NCBI RefSeq assembly: GCF_002811955.1
Contig: NZ_NPEF01000002.1
Coordinates: forward strand, 1 to 46,355
Direction: 5' to 3'
DNA from: Leptospira ellisii
Lineage (GTDB): Bacteria > Spirochaetota > Leptospiria > Leptospirales > Leptospiraceae
Length of the DNA stretch: 46,355 nt
In this document: piece after piece, positions 25,852 through 33,903 of the stretch
How positions within the stretch are numbered: position 1 is the stretch's first letter
How the letters are laid out: the number at the start of each line of letters is the position of its first letter
Program-made: the position numbers and the translations under genes
The notes under the pieces: generated by a model
What the model was told of the DNA's origin: nothing
What the model saw: the letters and a program-made list of their open reading frames with translations, nothing else
Database searches by the model: none

Positions 25852-26465
25852 TGAAAATCGATCCTCGGGTGATCTTATGTCTTCTCCTATTTGAAGGTTG
25901 TTCCGTCTTTGTAATCGGCGGTTTTCCCCCCACTATGCGGAACGAACCCGGTCTCGCGGAGCGGGAAATCGCATACGAGCTGATCGGCTGGCAGGACGAC
26001 TCGGATAAAAAGATGGCTTCAGAAATATTAAAAACGCTGCATCTTTCCGGAGCGTTTTCAAAAATCAGCGTTCATACCAAATCGGAAAGCGATATAAAAA
26101 TCCAGATCATACTCGAAAAGTCCTCCGCCTTTTCGTTGTTATTCGGAGAACAACACCGGCCCGTATCATGGATGATCGAGCAGGAACCGGGAAATTTTTC
26201 CCTATATCTTCTCAATCGGATTTTATCCGTTCAGACGTTCTTATTGATTCCGATCCGGCAAAAATACGAGGATCGAATCCTTTTCAAAGTATGGAGAAAA
26301 AACGAGAAACTGAGGGAATATTCGTATCCGCTTGGAAAAAACCAATACATAGGATGGGTTTCGTTAGGATTGATATTTTTCGACGATAGCGGGGAAATTC
26401 CCAAACTTTACTCCGATTTTACGAAGGACTTCGTCCGGAATATCACGAAACCGGATCCTTTATGA
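25848..26465 (+). CDS. Small lipoprotein, unknown
   Basis: 205 residues starting with ATGATG; the first ATG (25848) overlaps the preceding stop as ATGA. Signal peptide with spirochaetal lipobox LFEGC (Cys about 18). The mature part (GWQDDSDKKMASEILKTLHLSGAFSKI..) resembles the layout of the next gene's product: a short N-terminal region, a strand-rich core and a hydrophobic stretch near the end (YIGWVSLGLIFF). Family not recognised. Third gene of the five-gene overlapping operon. Confidence 0.82.
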   Translation: MMKIDPRVILCLLLFEGCSVFVIGGFPPTMRNEPGLAEREIAYELIGWQDDSDKKMASEILKTLHLSGAFSKISVHTKSESDIKIQIILEKSSAFSLLFGEQHRPVSWMIEQEPGNFSLYLLNRILSVQTFLLIPIRQKYEDRILFKVWRKNEKLREYSYPLGKNQYIGWVSLGLIFFDDSGEIPKLYSDFTKDFVRNITKPDPL

Positions 26466-26986
26466 AACGAAAACCGAATATTCTCTGGATCGTCTGCGTA
26501 TTTTTCGTTTTCGGATGCGCCGCTTTCGTCAATGACCCCGAAATCAGGGAAAAGTCGGGAACGCTTCCTCCTAGGGGAAAATTCAGAATCGAATTTACAG
26601 GATTCAAATATTATAAAAACGAGATGCAATTTTTGAGGGTCGAACTCTGGAAAAAAGGATACGAAGAGGACCCTCGATCCGATTCCGTTTTGGAAATCGT
26701 ATTGGAGGAATCGGAGCCGGAATATACGTATCCACGACTTCATCGTTTGAATTTTTTTCTCACGCTATTCACGCTCGGAATCTTACCTTATCATATCAAC
26801 TCGGATCATAGGGTCGTATATCGATTCCTCAATAAAACCGGAATCGAATACGAAACGACCCACGGACTTTCGCTCGATCAGTGGAGGGGAATTCTGACGA
26901 TTCCGATCATGCCGTCGTTTTGGCCTTCCTCCTCTTTCGAAAAATCGCTTTCACGCTCCCTCGATCTTTTGGAGAAACGCGAATGA
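26462..26986 (+). CDS. Small lipoprotein, unknown
   Basis: 174 residues with lipobox FVFGC (Cys19) after a hydrophobic leader. The body has EFTGFKYYKNEMQFLRVELWKKGY, a hydrophobic segment FFLTLFTLGILPYHI at about 99-113, and VYRFLNKTGIEYE. The short hydrophobic LTLGILP segment is reminiscent of other small outer-membrane lipoproteins. Not recognised otherwise. It overlaps both neighbours by 4 bases (ATGA), so it is certainly co-translated with them. Confidence 0.82.
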   Translation: MKRKPNILWIVCVFFVFGCAAFVNDPEIREKSGTLPPRGKFRIEFTGFKYYKNEMQFLRVELWKKGYEEDPRSDSVLEIVLEESEPEYTYPRLHRLNFFLTLFTLGILPYHINSDHRVVYRFLNKTGIEYETTHGLSLDQWRGILTIPIMPSFWPSSSFEKSLSRSLDLLEKRE

Positions 26987-27930
26987 AAAAACGGCGCGTC
27001 TTATCCTTTATCTTAGTTCAAATCCTTTCGTTATTCCTATCCTCGGATTGCGGTCGCATCTTAAAATGGAATTCGGTTCCGATCGAGGAGGCGCGCCGGG
27101 AAAACGTGACCGTAGGAGACGCGACGAGAACCTTCCTAATCCATAATCCGGTCGACGATCGAAATATCACCAAACTTCCGTTAGTCGTAATTCTGCACGG
27201 ACGTCTGGGAAACGGAAAGATCATAATGGAGGATTCCGGATTTAATTCGATCGCAGATCGGGAAAAATTTATCGCCGTTTATCCCGACGGATTACGGAAA
27301 AGTTGGGCCGACGGTCGCGGCGCGACCCCCTCCGACCGCGAGAAGGTGAACGACGTATTGTTTATCGAAACCTTGATCGATCACGTGGCCGAAAAATTCT
27401 CCGGGTCCAAGGAAAACGTCTTCATCGTCGGTCATTCCAACGGCGGATTTATGACGCAAAGGATGTTGATCGAAAAACCCCGACGCTTCCGTGCGGGAGC
27501 GAGCGTCGCTTCGCAGATTTCCGAATACGTACTGAAAAACTTCCGCCCCGAAATCCCCGTATCCGTCGCCTTCTTCAACGGAACGGAAGACCCGATCGTT
27601 CCGTATTACGGCGGTTATGTGAGAGACGGAGGTGAAATTCTCGGTGTGGAGGAATCGATACGTAGATGGCTCGGATGGAATTCCTGTAAAAATTCCGCCG
27701 AAGTAAAAACCAGGGACGAAATGAACGACGACACGAGTCTTGAAATACTCTCCTACGTCGGATGCGCCGGAGGTGCGGAAGTGCGTCAGTATAAAATCGT
27801 CGGCGCAGGACACAACTGGCCGGGGAAGGACAGAAAAATCCCCTTTTTTACAATGGGCAAACCCACACGCGAATTGAATACCGCGGAGGAGATCTGGTCC
27901 TTTTTCAAAACGAAGTTAAAACCTGAATAA
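26983..27930 (+). CDS. Secreted PHB-depolymerase / feruloyl-esterase-like hydrolase (LpqC type)
   Basis: 315 residues from the ATG at 26983, overlapping the upstream stop as ATGA. N-terminal leader with possible lipobox SSDC (about residue 21), so probably an exported lipoprotein. The alpha/beta-hydrolase esterase family is shown by LPLVVILHGRLGNGKIIMEDSGF, AVYPDG, nucleophile VGHSNGGFM, acid in GTEDPIVPYYGG and His in GAGHNWPG. Relatives cleave polyhydroxybutyrate oligomers, feruloyl or other esters. The natural substrate here is unknown. Last gene of the five-gene operon. Confidence 0.88.
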   Translation: MKKRRVLSFILVQILSLFLSSDCGRILKWNSVPIEEARRENVTVGDATRTFLIHNPVDDRNITKLPLVVILHGRLGNGKIIMEDSGFNSIADREKFIAVYPDGLRKSWADGRGATPSDREKVNDVLFIETLIDHVAEKFSGSKENVFIVGHSNGGFMTQRMLIEKPRRFRAGASVASQISEYVLKNFRPEIPVSVAFFNGTEDPIVPYYGGYVRDGGEILGVEESIRRWLGWNSCKNSAEVKTRDEMNDDTSLEILSYVGCAGGAEVRQYKIVGAGHNWPGKDRKIPFFTMGKPTRELNTAEEIWSFFKTKLKPE

Positions 27931-28027
27931 GGCGGAAAGAGGAAGAGATCGTTTTACGTCGTTTCTTTTAGATCCGTGAATTTCTTTCTCGAAACGTATG
28001 ACGAATATCGATATTTAGGAAACTACG

Positions 28028-28423
28028 ATGAAAAAAATCTCAACCGTTTGGATCTTTCTTTTTTGTTCCGTTCTTTTTTCCGTTTTTTCGGAGGAGGATC
28101 CATCCTTTCGAAACGATCTAAATTCCCTGATGAGTTCTTTGGAATCCTGCCAATGCAAATTCGTCAGGAACGGATCCGAACACGAACCGAAGGAAGCCAG
28201 GGAACATATGGAGCGCAAACTCAAAGCCACCGACGGAAGGATCGGAAACATTCCCGACTTCATAGAACATATCGCATCCAAGTCCAGTGTTTCCGGAAAA
28301 CCTTACCTCGTGAAATTGAAGGACGGAAAAACCGTGGAGGCTAAACTCTGGCTTACGGAAAAATGGAAAGAAATTTCCGAAGCGAAAAATCCGCCCAAAA
28401 AACCGGATAAAAGGAAAAGGTAA
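28028..28423 (+). CDS. DUF5329 (YfeK-like) secreted protein
   Basis: 131 residues. Cleavable signal peptide (hydrophobic to about residue 20, VFSEEDP). The mature body matches the YfeK/DUF5329 pattern: SLESCQCKFVRNGSEHEPKEAREHMERKL, then GRIGNIPDFIEHIASKSSVSGKPYLVKL. Periplasmic, function unknown in the family. The Lys/Pro-rich tail (NPPKKPDKRKR) is not part of the domain. Transcribed alone, 97 bases after the esterase gene. Confidence 0.88.
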   Translation: MKKISTVWIFLFCSVLFSVFSEEDPSFRNDLNSLMSSLESCQCKFVRNGSEHEPKEAREHMERKLKATDGRIGNIPDFIEHIASKSSVSGKPYLVKLKDGKTVEAKLWLTEKWKEISEAKNPPKKPDKRKR

Positions 28424-28559
28424 GGTTCGATCCGTAAATTCCGTTTTTCTAAAGTTCGGACCGTAACGCCCTACGATCCGGTTTGGGGGAATCGTTTCTG
28501 TAACGGAAATTTAATATTCTCTTAATGGAATCCTTACCTTAAACCGGTACCCTGCCGGT

Positions 28560-29816
28560 ATGAGATCCAATTCCGAATCCAGACTCCCGCTTTCAGTTCC
28601 GTCGGAAGGAAAAAGAATTTTCCGGATCGCGGTCGTAACGGAAACGTATTTTCCCGAGATAAACGGCGTCGCCAAAACGTTGCACCGTATGGTGAACGAT
28701 CTCGTGGAGGACGGAAACGATATACTTCTTTTCCGTCCGAGACAGGGATTAAAGGATCACGCGTATAGTCGAAAAGGTTATCGGGAAGTGCTTATGGCGG
28801 GCTGCAGAATTCCCATGTATTCCGATATGCGTTTCGGATTTCCGGCCAAACGGATATTAAGACGGCATTTCAAATCGGAGAAGCCGGATATCGTTCACGT
28901 AGTGACCGAAGGACCTCTCGGTTGGTCGGCGGTTCGCGCGGCTAAAGATTTGGGGATTCCCGTCGTCAGCGATTTCAGGACCAACTTTCATTCTTACGCG
29001 AATTATTATCGATTGGGCTTCGCCCGTAAATTGGTGGAGAATTATTTAAAGCGACTTCACAATCGCACCGAGATCACTCTCACGCCGTCCCAGGACCTGG
29101 CGGACCGTCTATCAGGTCAGGGATACGACAACGTCCGATTGGTTTCCAGGGGAATCGACGCGGAATTATTCCATCCTTCCAAAAAGGACTCGGGACTTAG
29201 AAAACTCTGGGGAATCTCGGAAGGACAATTGGCTGTGCTCTACGTCGGCAGAATCGCGGCGGAAAAGAACATAGATCTCGCCGTAAAGACCTTCCGCAAG
29301 ATCCAGGAATCCATTCCGGACGCGAAAATGATCCTCGTCGGCGACGGACCTAAGAAAAACATATTAGAAAAAACGAATCCTGATCTGATTTTCGTCGGAT
29401 TAAAAAAAGGGGAGGATCTCGCGAAACATTACGCTTCGGGGGACCTTTTCCTGTTTCCCAGCATGACGGAAACCTTCGGAAACGTCGTACTAGAAGCCAT
29501 GGCCAGCGGATTGCCCGTGGTCGCCTACGATTACGCCGCCGCTGGCTCTTACGTCGAACACGGAGTTTCCGGATTTTTACCGGGCTTCGGCAAAGAACAG
29601 GAATTCGTCGATATGTCCTGTTTTCTTGCCGGAAACACCGTACTCAAAAGAAAGATAGGCGGAAAAGCCAGAAAGGCCGCGATGAACTGCACTTGGGAAA
29701 AAGTGACCAGGTCCTTGCGCGAGATTTACGGGGAATTCTCTCTTCCTATTAGCAAAAATGCTAAGGCGAAACAAGCCGCATTAGCTTCGTTGCGAATCGT
29801 CGAAACCGGATCCTGA
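28560..29816 (+). CDS. Glycosyltransferase GT4 (mannosyl/glycolipid transferase-like)
   Basis: 418 residues. TETYFPEINGVAKTLHRMV and VVSDFRTNFHSYANYY in the N-domain and VLYVGRIAAEKNIDLAVKTF, LVGDGPKKN and TETFGNVVLEAMASGLPVV (E-x7-E) in the C-domain place it with alpha-mannosyl- and sulfoquinovosyl-transferase-like GT4 enzymes that build membrane glycolipids. No Shine-Dalgarno is visible; instead ACCGG/CCGGT can form a small hairpin (28543-28559) abutting the ATG. The 3' end overlaps the convergent CBS gene by 36 bases. Donor and acceptor are inference only. Confidence 0.88.
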   Translation: MRSNSESRLPLSVPSEGKRIFRIAVVTETYFPEINGVAKTLHRMVNDLVEDGNDILLFRPRQGLKDHAYSRKGYREVLMAGCRIPMYSDMRFGFPAKRILRRHFKSEKPDIVHVVTEGPLGWSAVRAAKDLGIPVVSDFRTNFHSYANYYRLGFARKLVENYLKRLHNRTEITLTPSQDLADRLSGQGYDNVRLVSRGIDAELFHPSKKDSGLRKLWGISEGQLAVLYVGRIAAEKNIDLAVKTFRKIQESIPDAKMILVGDGPKKNILEKTNPDLIFVGLKKGEDLAKHYASGDLFLFPSMTETFGNVVLEAMASGLPVVAYDYAAAGSYVEHGVSGFLPGFGKEQEFVDMSCFLAGNTVLKRKIGGKARKAAMNCTWEKVTRSLREIYGEFSLPISKNAKAKQAALASLRIVETGS

Positions 29817-30245
29817 TAAATCGAAGGGACCTGTCAGAATCTCCTTCATAAGATCCTTGGAAGTCACGATCCCGGCTATCTCTCCGCTTTCGTCCATCAC
29901 GGGGAGACAGGATATCTTGTAGCGAAGCATCAACTCGGTGGCGTATCGAACGCTCTGGTCCTCTTTGACCGTGATCAGAAACGAACTCATAATCTGGGAC
30001 GCCGTTTTGGAAAGTATCAATTCGTCCTGAACGCGTTCCATTCTCGTTCCGATAAACGGACTGATGGTTTTCAGATAATCGCGATCCGAAAGAACCCCGA
30101 TCAGGCGTTTTTGATCGTCTATCACCAAAAGATGATGAAATTCCAGCTTCTCGAAAATGTTTCCCACGCGGGAGACGGAATCCTTTTCGTTTACGGTGAA
30201 AATCCGGGTCGTCATCAGCTGTTTAATAGGTTTATTCACGTCCAT
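29781..30245 (-). CDS. Tandem CBS-domain protein
   Basis: 154 residues, two CBS domains and nothing else: first block MTTRIFTVNEKDSVSRVGNIFEKLEFHHLLVIDDQKRLIGVLSDRDYL, second block IMSSFLITVKEDQSVRYATELMLRYKISCLPVMDESGEIAGIVTSKDLM. Such proteins usually bind adenine nucleotides and regulate a partner. No obvious partner is adjacent. The last 12 codons overlap the end of the convergent glycosyltransferase gene. A divergent promoter region of about 170 bases separates it from the 52-residue ORF at 30414. Confidence 0.92.
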   Translation of the reverse strand: MDVNKPIKQLMTTRIFTVNEKDSVSRVGNIFEKLEFHHLLVIDDQKRLIGVLSDRDYLKTISPFIGTRMERVQDELILSKTASQIMSSFLITVKEDQSVRYATELMLRYKISCLPVMDESGEIAGIVTSKDLMKEILTGPFDLSGSGFDDSQRS

Positions 30246-30351
30246 CTAAACCGAAACTGTTTGTATTCCTAATACGGAAAAGAAAAATTCGAAAACGCGT
30301 TTCTATCCTGAGTAACGGATCGAAAAAAAATCCGAAATGATCTTTTTTTTC

Positions 30352-30378
30352 TTGTACTTTATCCGCTCTTCCTATAAT
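30352..30378 (+). promoter_or_regulatory. Probable promoter for the small ORF at 30414
   Basis: TTGTAC (30352-30357) and a perfect TATAAT (30373-30378), spacer 15 bases. The start of transcription would fall about 28 bases before the ATG at 30414, which has AAGGAG at suitable distance. The spacer is short, so the -35 assignment is soft. Confidence 0.55.
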
Positions 30379-30413
30379 GGCCGGGTAATTCCAGGGCAAG
30401 GAGAAGATTGCCT

Positions 30414-30572
30414 ATGAATTTATCCTCGAATCGATTTTTACAGAAAAAGGACCTTTTTAGAAAGGAAGAACTCCGTCAAAAACGGATCAGTTCTCTTCGC
30501 GTTTCGGGCTTTCAATTCAAAGTCCGCAAATACGCGAGAAGAAATCGAGGAAGGGAAAAAAGGATCCTCTGA
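30414..30572 (+). CDS. Small, very basic protein of 52 residues
   Basis: An ORF of 52 codons (MNLSSNRFLQKKDLFRKEE...KRIL) that is rich in Lys/Arg (about 20 of 52), with few acidic residues. AAGGAG lies 10 bases before the ATG and a good -10 box is upstream; an eight-T run follows the stop directly (without a GC stem). The tail RKYARRNRGREKR looks nucleic-acid-binding. Function unknown; could be a ribosome- or RNA-associated small protein. It is too short for routine gene calling, so it may be unannotated. Confidence 0.6.
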   Translation: MNLSSNRFLQKKDLFRKEELRQKRISSLRVSGFQFKVRKYARRNRGREKRIL

Positions 30573-30637
30573 TTTTTTTTAATCCGACCGAGACCTTTTT
30601 TCGTATCACTTCGAAATCCCATTAAGGAATCGAAAAC

Positions 30638-30994
30638 ATGCCCGAACCGATAATCACCAGTCTGTATTCAATGGCGGCGCTTTATATCCTCGCCGGAATC
30701 CTCCACTTCGTTTTACCCAAGTTTTATCTTAGGATCATGCCTCCGTATATTCCGTATCCTAAGTTCGTCGTTTATCTGAGCGGTTTGATCGAGATCGCAC
30801 TGGGGATGGCGCTCCTTTTTCCGGAAACGAAAAAATTAGGCGCATGGGGAATCATCCTGCTTTTGATCGCGATTTTCCCCGCCAACCTGTATCACTATCA
30901 ATCCAGAAGAAAAAGCGATCCTCCCAAATGGGCCTTGTTATTAAGGCTTCCTCTGCAATTCGCGCTGATCTACTGGGCTTATTTATTCGTTTAA
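30638..30994 (+). CDS. DoxX-like small membrane protein
   Basis: 118 residues with four hydrophobic segments (about 8-28, 43-62, 68-86, 99-117). The arrangement and the wording ILAGILHFVLPKFYLRIMPPYIPYP..LSGLIEIALGMALLFPETKKLGAWGII correspond to the DoxX/DUF417-like membrane family. AAGGAATCG precedes the ATG. Inner-membrane protein of unknown function; relatives are linked to redox or thiosulfate metabolism. Convergent with the OmpA lipoprotein gene, 32 bases apart. Confidence 0.85.
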   Translation: MPEPIITSLYSMAALYILAGILHFVLPKFYLRIMPPYIPYPKFVVYLSGLIEIALGMALLFPETKKLGAWGIILLLIAIFPANLYHYQSRRKSDPPKWALLLRLPLQFALIYWAYLFV

Positions 30995-31026
30995 TTTCGA
31001 ATTTTATAATATTCCGTACTACGAAT

Positions 31027-31704
31027 TCAGTTCGAATATTTTCTCAATTCCTCCATTCCGGGAAGGTTTGAAAGATCCGGAACGATCACGATTTCGATGC
31101 GGCGGTTCGCGGCTCTGTTTTCGGGTGAAATATTCGAGACCGCAGGCCTGGAAGCGCCCATACTTGCGGCGCTGATTCTTCCTTCGGGCATTCCGGCTTT
31201 GACCATGGTATGCAACACGTTAAGCGCTCTTGAAGAAGCCAACTCCCAGTTGGTGTAACCCTTGATTCCGGTGGGGGTATCGTCGGTATGACCCTCGATC
31301 TGAAAACGTTTGCCCTCCAACGACGCCAACAACGCGGTAACTTCCCGGATCGCGAAAACTCCCGCGGGGGATAGAAAGGCCGAACCTACAGGAAAAAGAA
31401 TGTCCGAGGAAAGAACAACCACCATTCTCCCGTCTATGATCTTGATCTTCAATTTGCCCGAATCGATCATCGAACGAAAGGCGTCCATCAATCCCTTATA
31501 ATCCCGGATTCTCTGCTCCGATTCCTCTTGGATGCGTTTTAATTCTTCCAGCGATCTGGAAAGCCCTTCTTTTTCGCCGAGAATTCTTTGGTTGTCCAAT
31601 TTGGAATCTTCGTAAGCCTTAAGAAGGGAATCGTATTTCGAATTCGATACACAATTCCCGAGGAGAAGGAAAAAAAAGGAGATAAAAGCGATCTTTGATT
31701 TCAT
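31027..31704 (-). CDS. OmpA-family peptidoglycan-associated lipoprotein
   Basis: 225 residues. Signal with lipobox LLLGNC (Cys18), a coiled-coil region about 25-75 (Glu/Lys/Leu-rich, DNQRILGEKEGLSRSLEELKRI), then an OmpA/MotB domain: VVLSSDILFPVGSAFLSPAG, IEGHTDDTP, NWELASSRALNVLHTM, AASMGASRPAVSN and NRRIEIVIVPDL. It should anchor the outer membrane to peptidoglycan via the OmpA domain. Divergent from the secreted protein at 31836, with a 131-base spacer between. Confidence 0.93.
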   Translation of the reverse strand: MKSKIAFISFFFLLLGNCVSNSKYDSLLKAYEDSKLDNQRILGEKEGLSRSLEELKRIQEESEQRIRDYKGLMDAFRSMIDSGKLKIKIIDGRMVVVLSSDILFPVGSAFLSPAGVFAIREVTALLASLEGKRFQIEGHTDDTPTGIKGYTNWELASSRALNVLHTMVKAGMPEGRISAASMGASRPAVSNISPENRAANRRIEIVIVPDLSNLPGMEELRKYSN

Positions 31705-31835
31705 CGGGTTCCGCCAAAATGAGTTCTTACTTTGAATGTCGGCTCGCCCGAAAAAAACAAAAGGGTAGGAATCGAGAATAAAAAAATCTTTTCATCAAGC
31801 AAATCCTCGACTACACTAGATCGAAAGAGAGAAAA

Positions 31836-32510
31836 ATGAATCCTATCGCTTTTAAAATACGCAGAATTCCCGTTCTATTGATCCTTTTAGCGTTTCCGTT
31901 TACCTTTCCGGTAAAATCGCAGGAAAAAACGCCCGCAGGAACTTCGGTTTCCGGAAAGGCCGCCGAAGAAAAAAAGGAACTGAAAGCCTATCTGGAGGAA
32001 GTGAGACGAAACCTTAAGGACTCCGGATACAACGTCGAAAAAAAACACCAGTTCAACGGAGCGGTATTTAGAGGGAACTCGGTCATTTATAAAATCCATC
32101 TGCCTTCGATTTCGGAAGAAGGAACTCAAAAACACAAACTGGGAATCGGCCTCGCTCACGACGATGCGGCGCACGCCTTTTTGGTCCAAATTTATAAGAG
32201 CGATAAGAAGGACCGCAAAGTGGCTCCTATTTTTTCGGCGTACGCCGATCCCGTCTTTTTCTACGAGTTCGATTATACGAGTTCGGGAAATCATTTTTTA
32301 GTCGAGGTGACTTTGGAGGATTCCTCGTTAAACGTCGCCAACTTTGAACTTTTGTTTAGCACTTTAGTGAGTTTTCAGGAGAATAAGAACAGGAACGAGA
32401 ATAAAGGTCAGTATAATCCGAATCAAAATAACCCCGGCTTCGGTCCGTCCCCTTCCATACTTCCCAACGATACTAGAAATTATTTCGAGGTTTTTAAAAA
32501 AGAATTTTGA
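31836..32510 (+). CDS. Secreted hypothetical protein
   Basis: 224 residues with a cleavable signal peptide (hydrophobic to about residue 26, FPVKSQEKTP). The mature protein starts with a Lys/Glu-rich helical stretch (about 45-75), followed by a beta-rich core (VFRGNSVIYKIHLPS, HAFLVQIYKSDK, DPVFFYEFDYTSSGNHFLVEVTLED) and ends in an Asn/Pro-rich tail (NKNRNENKGQYNPNQNN). No family recognised. Periplasmic or outer membrane. Confidence 0.8.
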   Translation: MNPIAFKIRRIPVLLILLAFPFTFPVKSQEKTPAGTSVSGKAAEEKKELKAYLEEVRRNLKDSGYNVEKKHQFNGAVFRGNSVIYKIHLPSISEEGTQKHKLGIGLAHDDAAHAFLVQIYKSDKKDRKVAPIFSAYADPVFFYEFDYTSSGNHFLVEVTLEDSSLNVANFELLFSTLVSFQENKNRNENKGQYNPNQNNPGFGPSPSILPNDTRNYFEVFKKEF

Positions 32511-32603
32511 CGTTTGAACGGTAGAATATTAAGATATTTGAAAAAATAAAGCCTTAGGACCGCACCGATATATAAAGAGGGTCTTAGGGCCGGAGCCAAG
32601 CAA

Positions 32604-33197
32604 GTGTTAAGAAAAGACGGAAGTCCCCTGTATCCTCTGAACAGGGAATATAAAAATTCTCGTGAAAGGATTTTAGAAGGGGCTGCAATCGCGTTTTCTA
32701 GAAAAGGATTTCACGGAACATCGTTGAGAGAAATCAGTAAGGAATGCGGTTTAGAGCAGCCGAGCATCTATCACCATTTCCATTCCAAGGAAAATCTTTT
32801 TAGAAAAGCGCTCGTTGCCACTCATCTTTTAATTTTAAACGAAATTCGAAGAAGAATCGTACGCGATCAAGGTCTTCACGTGGAAGTCGTCTCCGTCTTT
32901 AAAGCCGTCGCGGCAACCGCGAAGGAATATCCGGATAAGGCGAGGCTCCCTTTCAGCTTAATTTATTCCGCACCGGTGAATCTTCAAAACGAATATACGG
33001 AACGTTATGGAAGTCAGTATCGGAGATTGCTCGAAGTGGCTTTCGAACGCAACGGCTCCGTGGTTCGCCAAGAGGAAAAACTTTCCCTTTGTGTGGATCT
33101 GCTTCACAGTTTGGTTTTGGCGTGTTCCGTCGAGGCCTTGTATTTGGATCGGGTAAGTGGTTTGGAGGAGAGAGTCGAACTGATTTTGGGGATTTAG
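32604..33197 (+). CDS. TetR-family transcriptional regulator
   Basis: 197 residues, start GTG with GGAG 8 bases upstream. N-terminal helix-turn-helix domain in classical TetR wording: SRERILEGAAIAFSRKGFHGTSLREISKECGLEQPSIYHHFHSKENLFRKAL (about 18-69). The C-terminal ligand/dimer domain is not assignable. An imperfect direct repeat (CTTAGGACCGCACC / CTTAGGGCCGGAGCC at about 32554 and 32584) is just upstream and could be an autoregulatory operator, which is speculation. The stop codon abuts the palindromic element at 33197. Confidence 0.92.
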   Translation: MLRKDGSPLYPLNREYKNSRERILEGAAIAFSRKGFHGTSLREISKECGLEQPSIYHHFHSKENLFRKALVATHLLILNEIRRRIVRDQGLHVEVVSVFKAVAATAKEYPDKARLPFSLIYSAPVNLQNEYTERYGSQYRRLLEVAFERNGSVVRQEEKLSLCVDLLHSLVLACSVEALYLDRVSGLEERVELILGI

Positions 33198-33309
33198 GTC
33201 GGAGCTCCGAAGGCAGCAAAATTATAAGGGAAGCAAATGCAACAGGTTTGTTTCCCTTATAATTTTGCTGCCGGACTTTTCTGTGATGGTCCCGATGGTC
33301 GGAATTCCG
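33197..33309. repeat. Composite palindrome/hairpin element
   Basis: Three parts: a palindrome GGTCGGAGCTCCGA (33197-33210); a 26-bp inverted repeat with arms at 33212-33237 and 33247-33272, perfect except for one G-T wobble, with a 9-base loop; and a second, related palindrome GGTCGGAATTCCG (33297-33309). The first 14-mer recurs exactly at 34956-34969. The hairpin has no T-run, so it is not a simple terminator. Structure suggests a miniature mobile or regulatory element. Confidence 0.75.
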
Positions 33310-33367
33310 CGAACAAAAAATTTTCAATTTGTGATCCGCCGGAACGTCTTCGAGAACCGATTCCGGT

Positions 33368-33844
33368 ATGAACCGAGAAAAAAAATTCACTCACGGACGA
33401 GAATTTAGAAAAGGCCGCTTTACAGCTGATCTTTATGTTCCTTTGGAACTCTATTCATATACGATTTTTAAAATAAAAAAGAACAGAAATTTGACGTCCT
33501 ATCTGAAAGCCCTTCTTAAGAATTATAAAACGACAACATTAAAAACGCAAAAACCGAGTACGAACGAGAGAACCGCATATCAAAAGGGGTCTCAGTCTTT
33601 GATGAGAATTTCATTTCGTCCTGACAATTTGGACTGGGCCGAATTACGGACTATTGCCCGATATCTTGGAGTTTCAATGTGTAAGACTTTCGTTTTACTG
33701 ATGGAAACCGAAAAACAAGAAACTTTAAAAAGTCGAATTCCTTTCCGAAAACTACGCCAAAATAAAATTCGAATCGTGAGTCTTCTTCAGAAATTTTCTC
33801 GAAAAGGAAATCGAATCGATTTCAAACTGATCGCGGATTGGTGA
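33368..33844 (+). CDS. DUF1564 family protein (Leptospira-specific)
   Basis: 158 residues. N-terminal KLTSYLKALLKNYKT-like segment and the central YQKGSQSLMRISFRPDNLDWAELRTIARYLGVSMCKTFVLLMETE match the DUF1564 wording (YQxxGxxLxRxxFRPxNxDWxELxxLAxxLGxSxCxxFxxLL). Basic and possibly DNA- or RNA-binding through a ribbon-helix-helix-like fold (inference). Codon use and surroundings are clearly AT-richer than the flanking genes, compatible with acquisition or low expression. DUF1564 genes occur in many copies in Leptospira genomes. Confidence 0.85.
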   Translation: MNREKKFTHGREFRKGRFTADLYVPLELYSYTIFKIKKNRNLTSYLKALLKNYKTTTLKTQKPSTNERTAYQKGSQSLMRISFRPDNLDWAELRTIARYLGVSMCKTFVLLMETEKQETLKSRIPFRKLRQNKIRIVSLLQKFSRKGNRIDFKLIADW

Positions 33845-33873
33845 ACAAAAAAATCGAGAGAAAGGGAAATATC

Positions 33874-33903
33874 TTGATAAAAACGATTTTTACATTTTAA
33901 AAT
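33874..33903 (+). promoter_or_regulatory. Possible sigma70 promoter for the diguanylate cyclase gene
   Basis: TTGATA (33874-33879), an 18-base spacer, then TAAAAT (33898-33903), about 50 bases before the ATG at 33953. The region is AT-rich, so chance matches are more likely here. Confidence 0.45.

Noticed and set aside
33212..33272. 26-bp hairpin as ordinary terminator for tetR
   Set aside because: No T-run follows, stem much longer than usual, flanking palindromes; treated as a repeat element instead.
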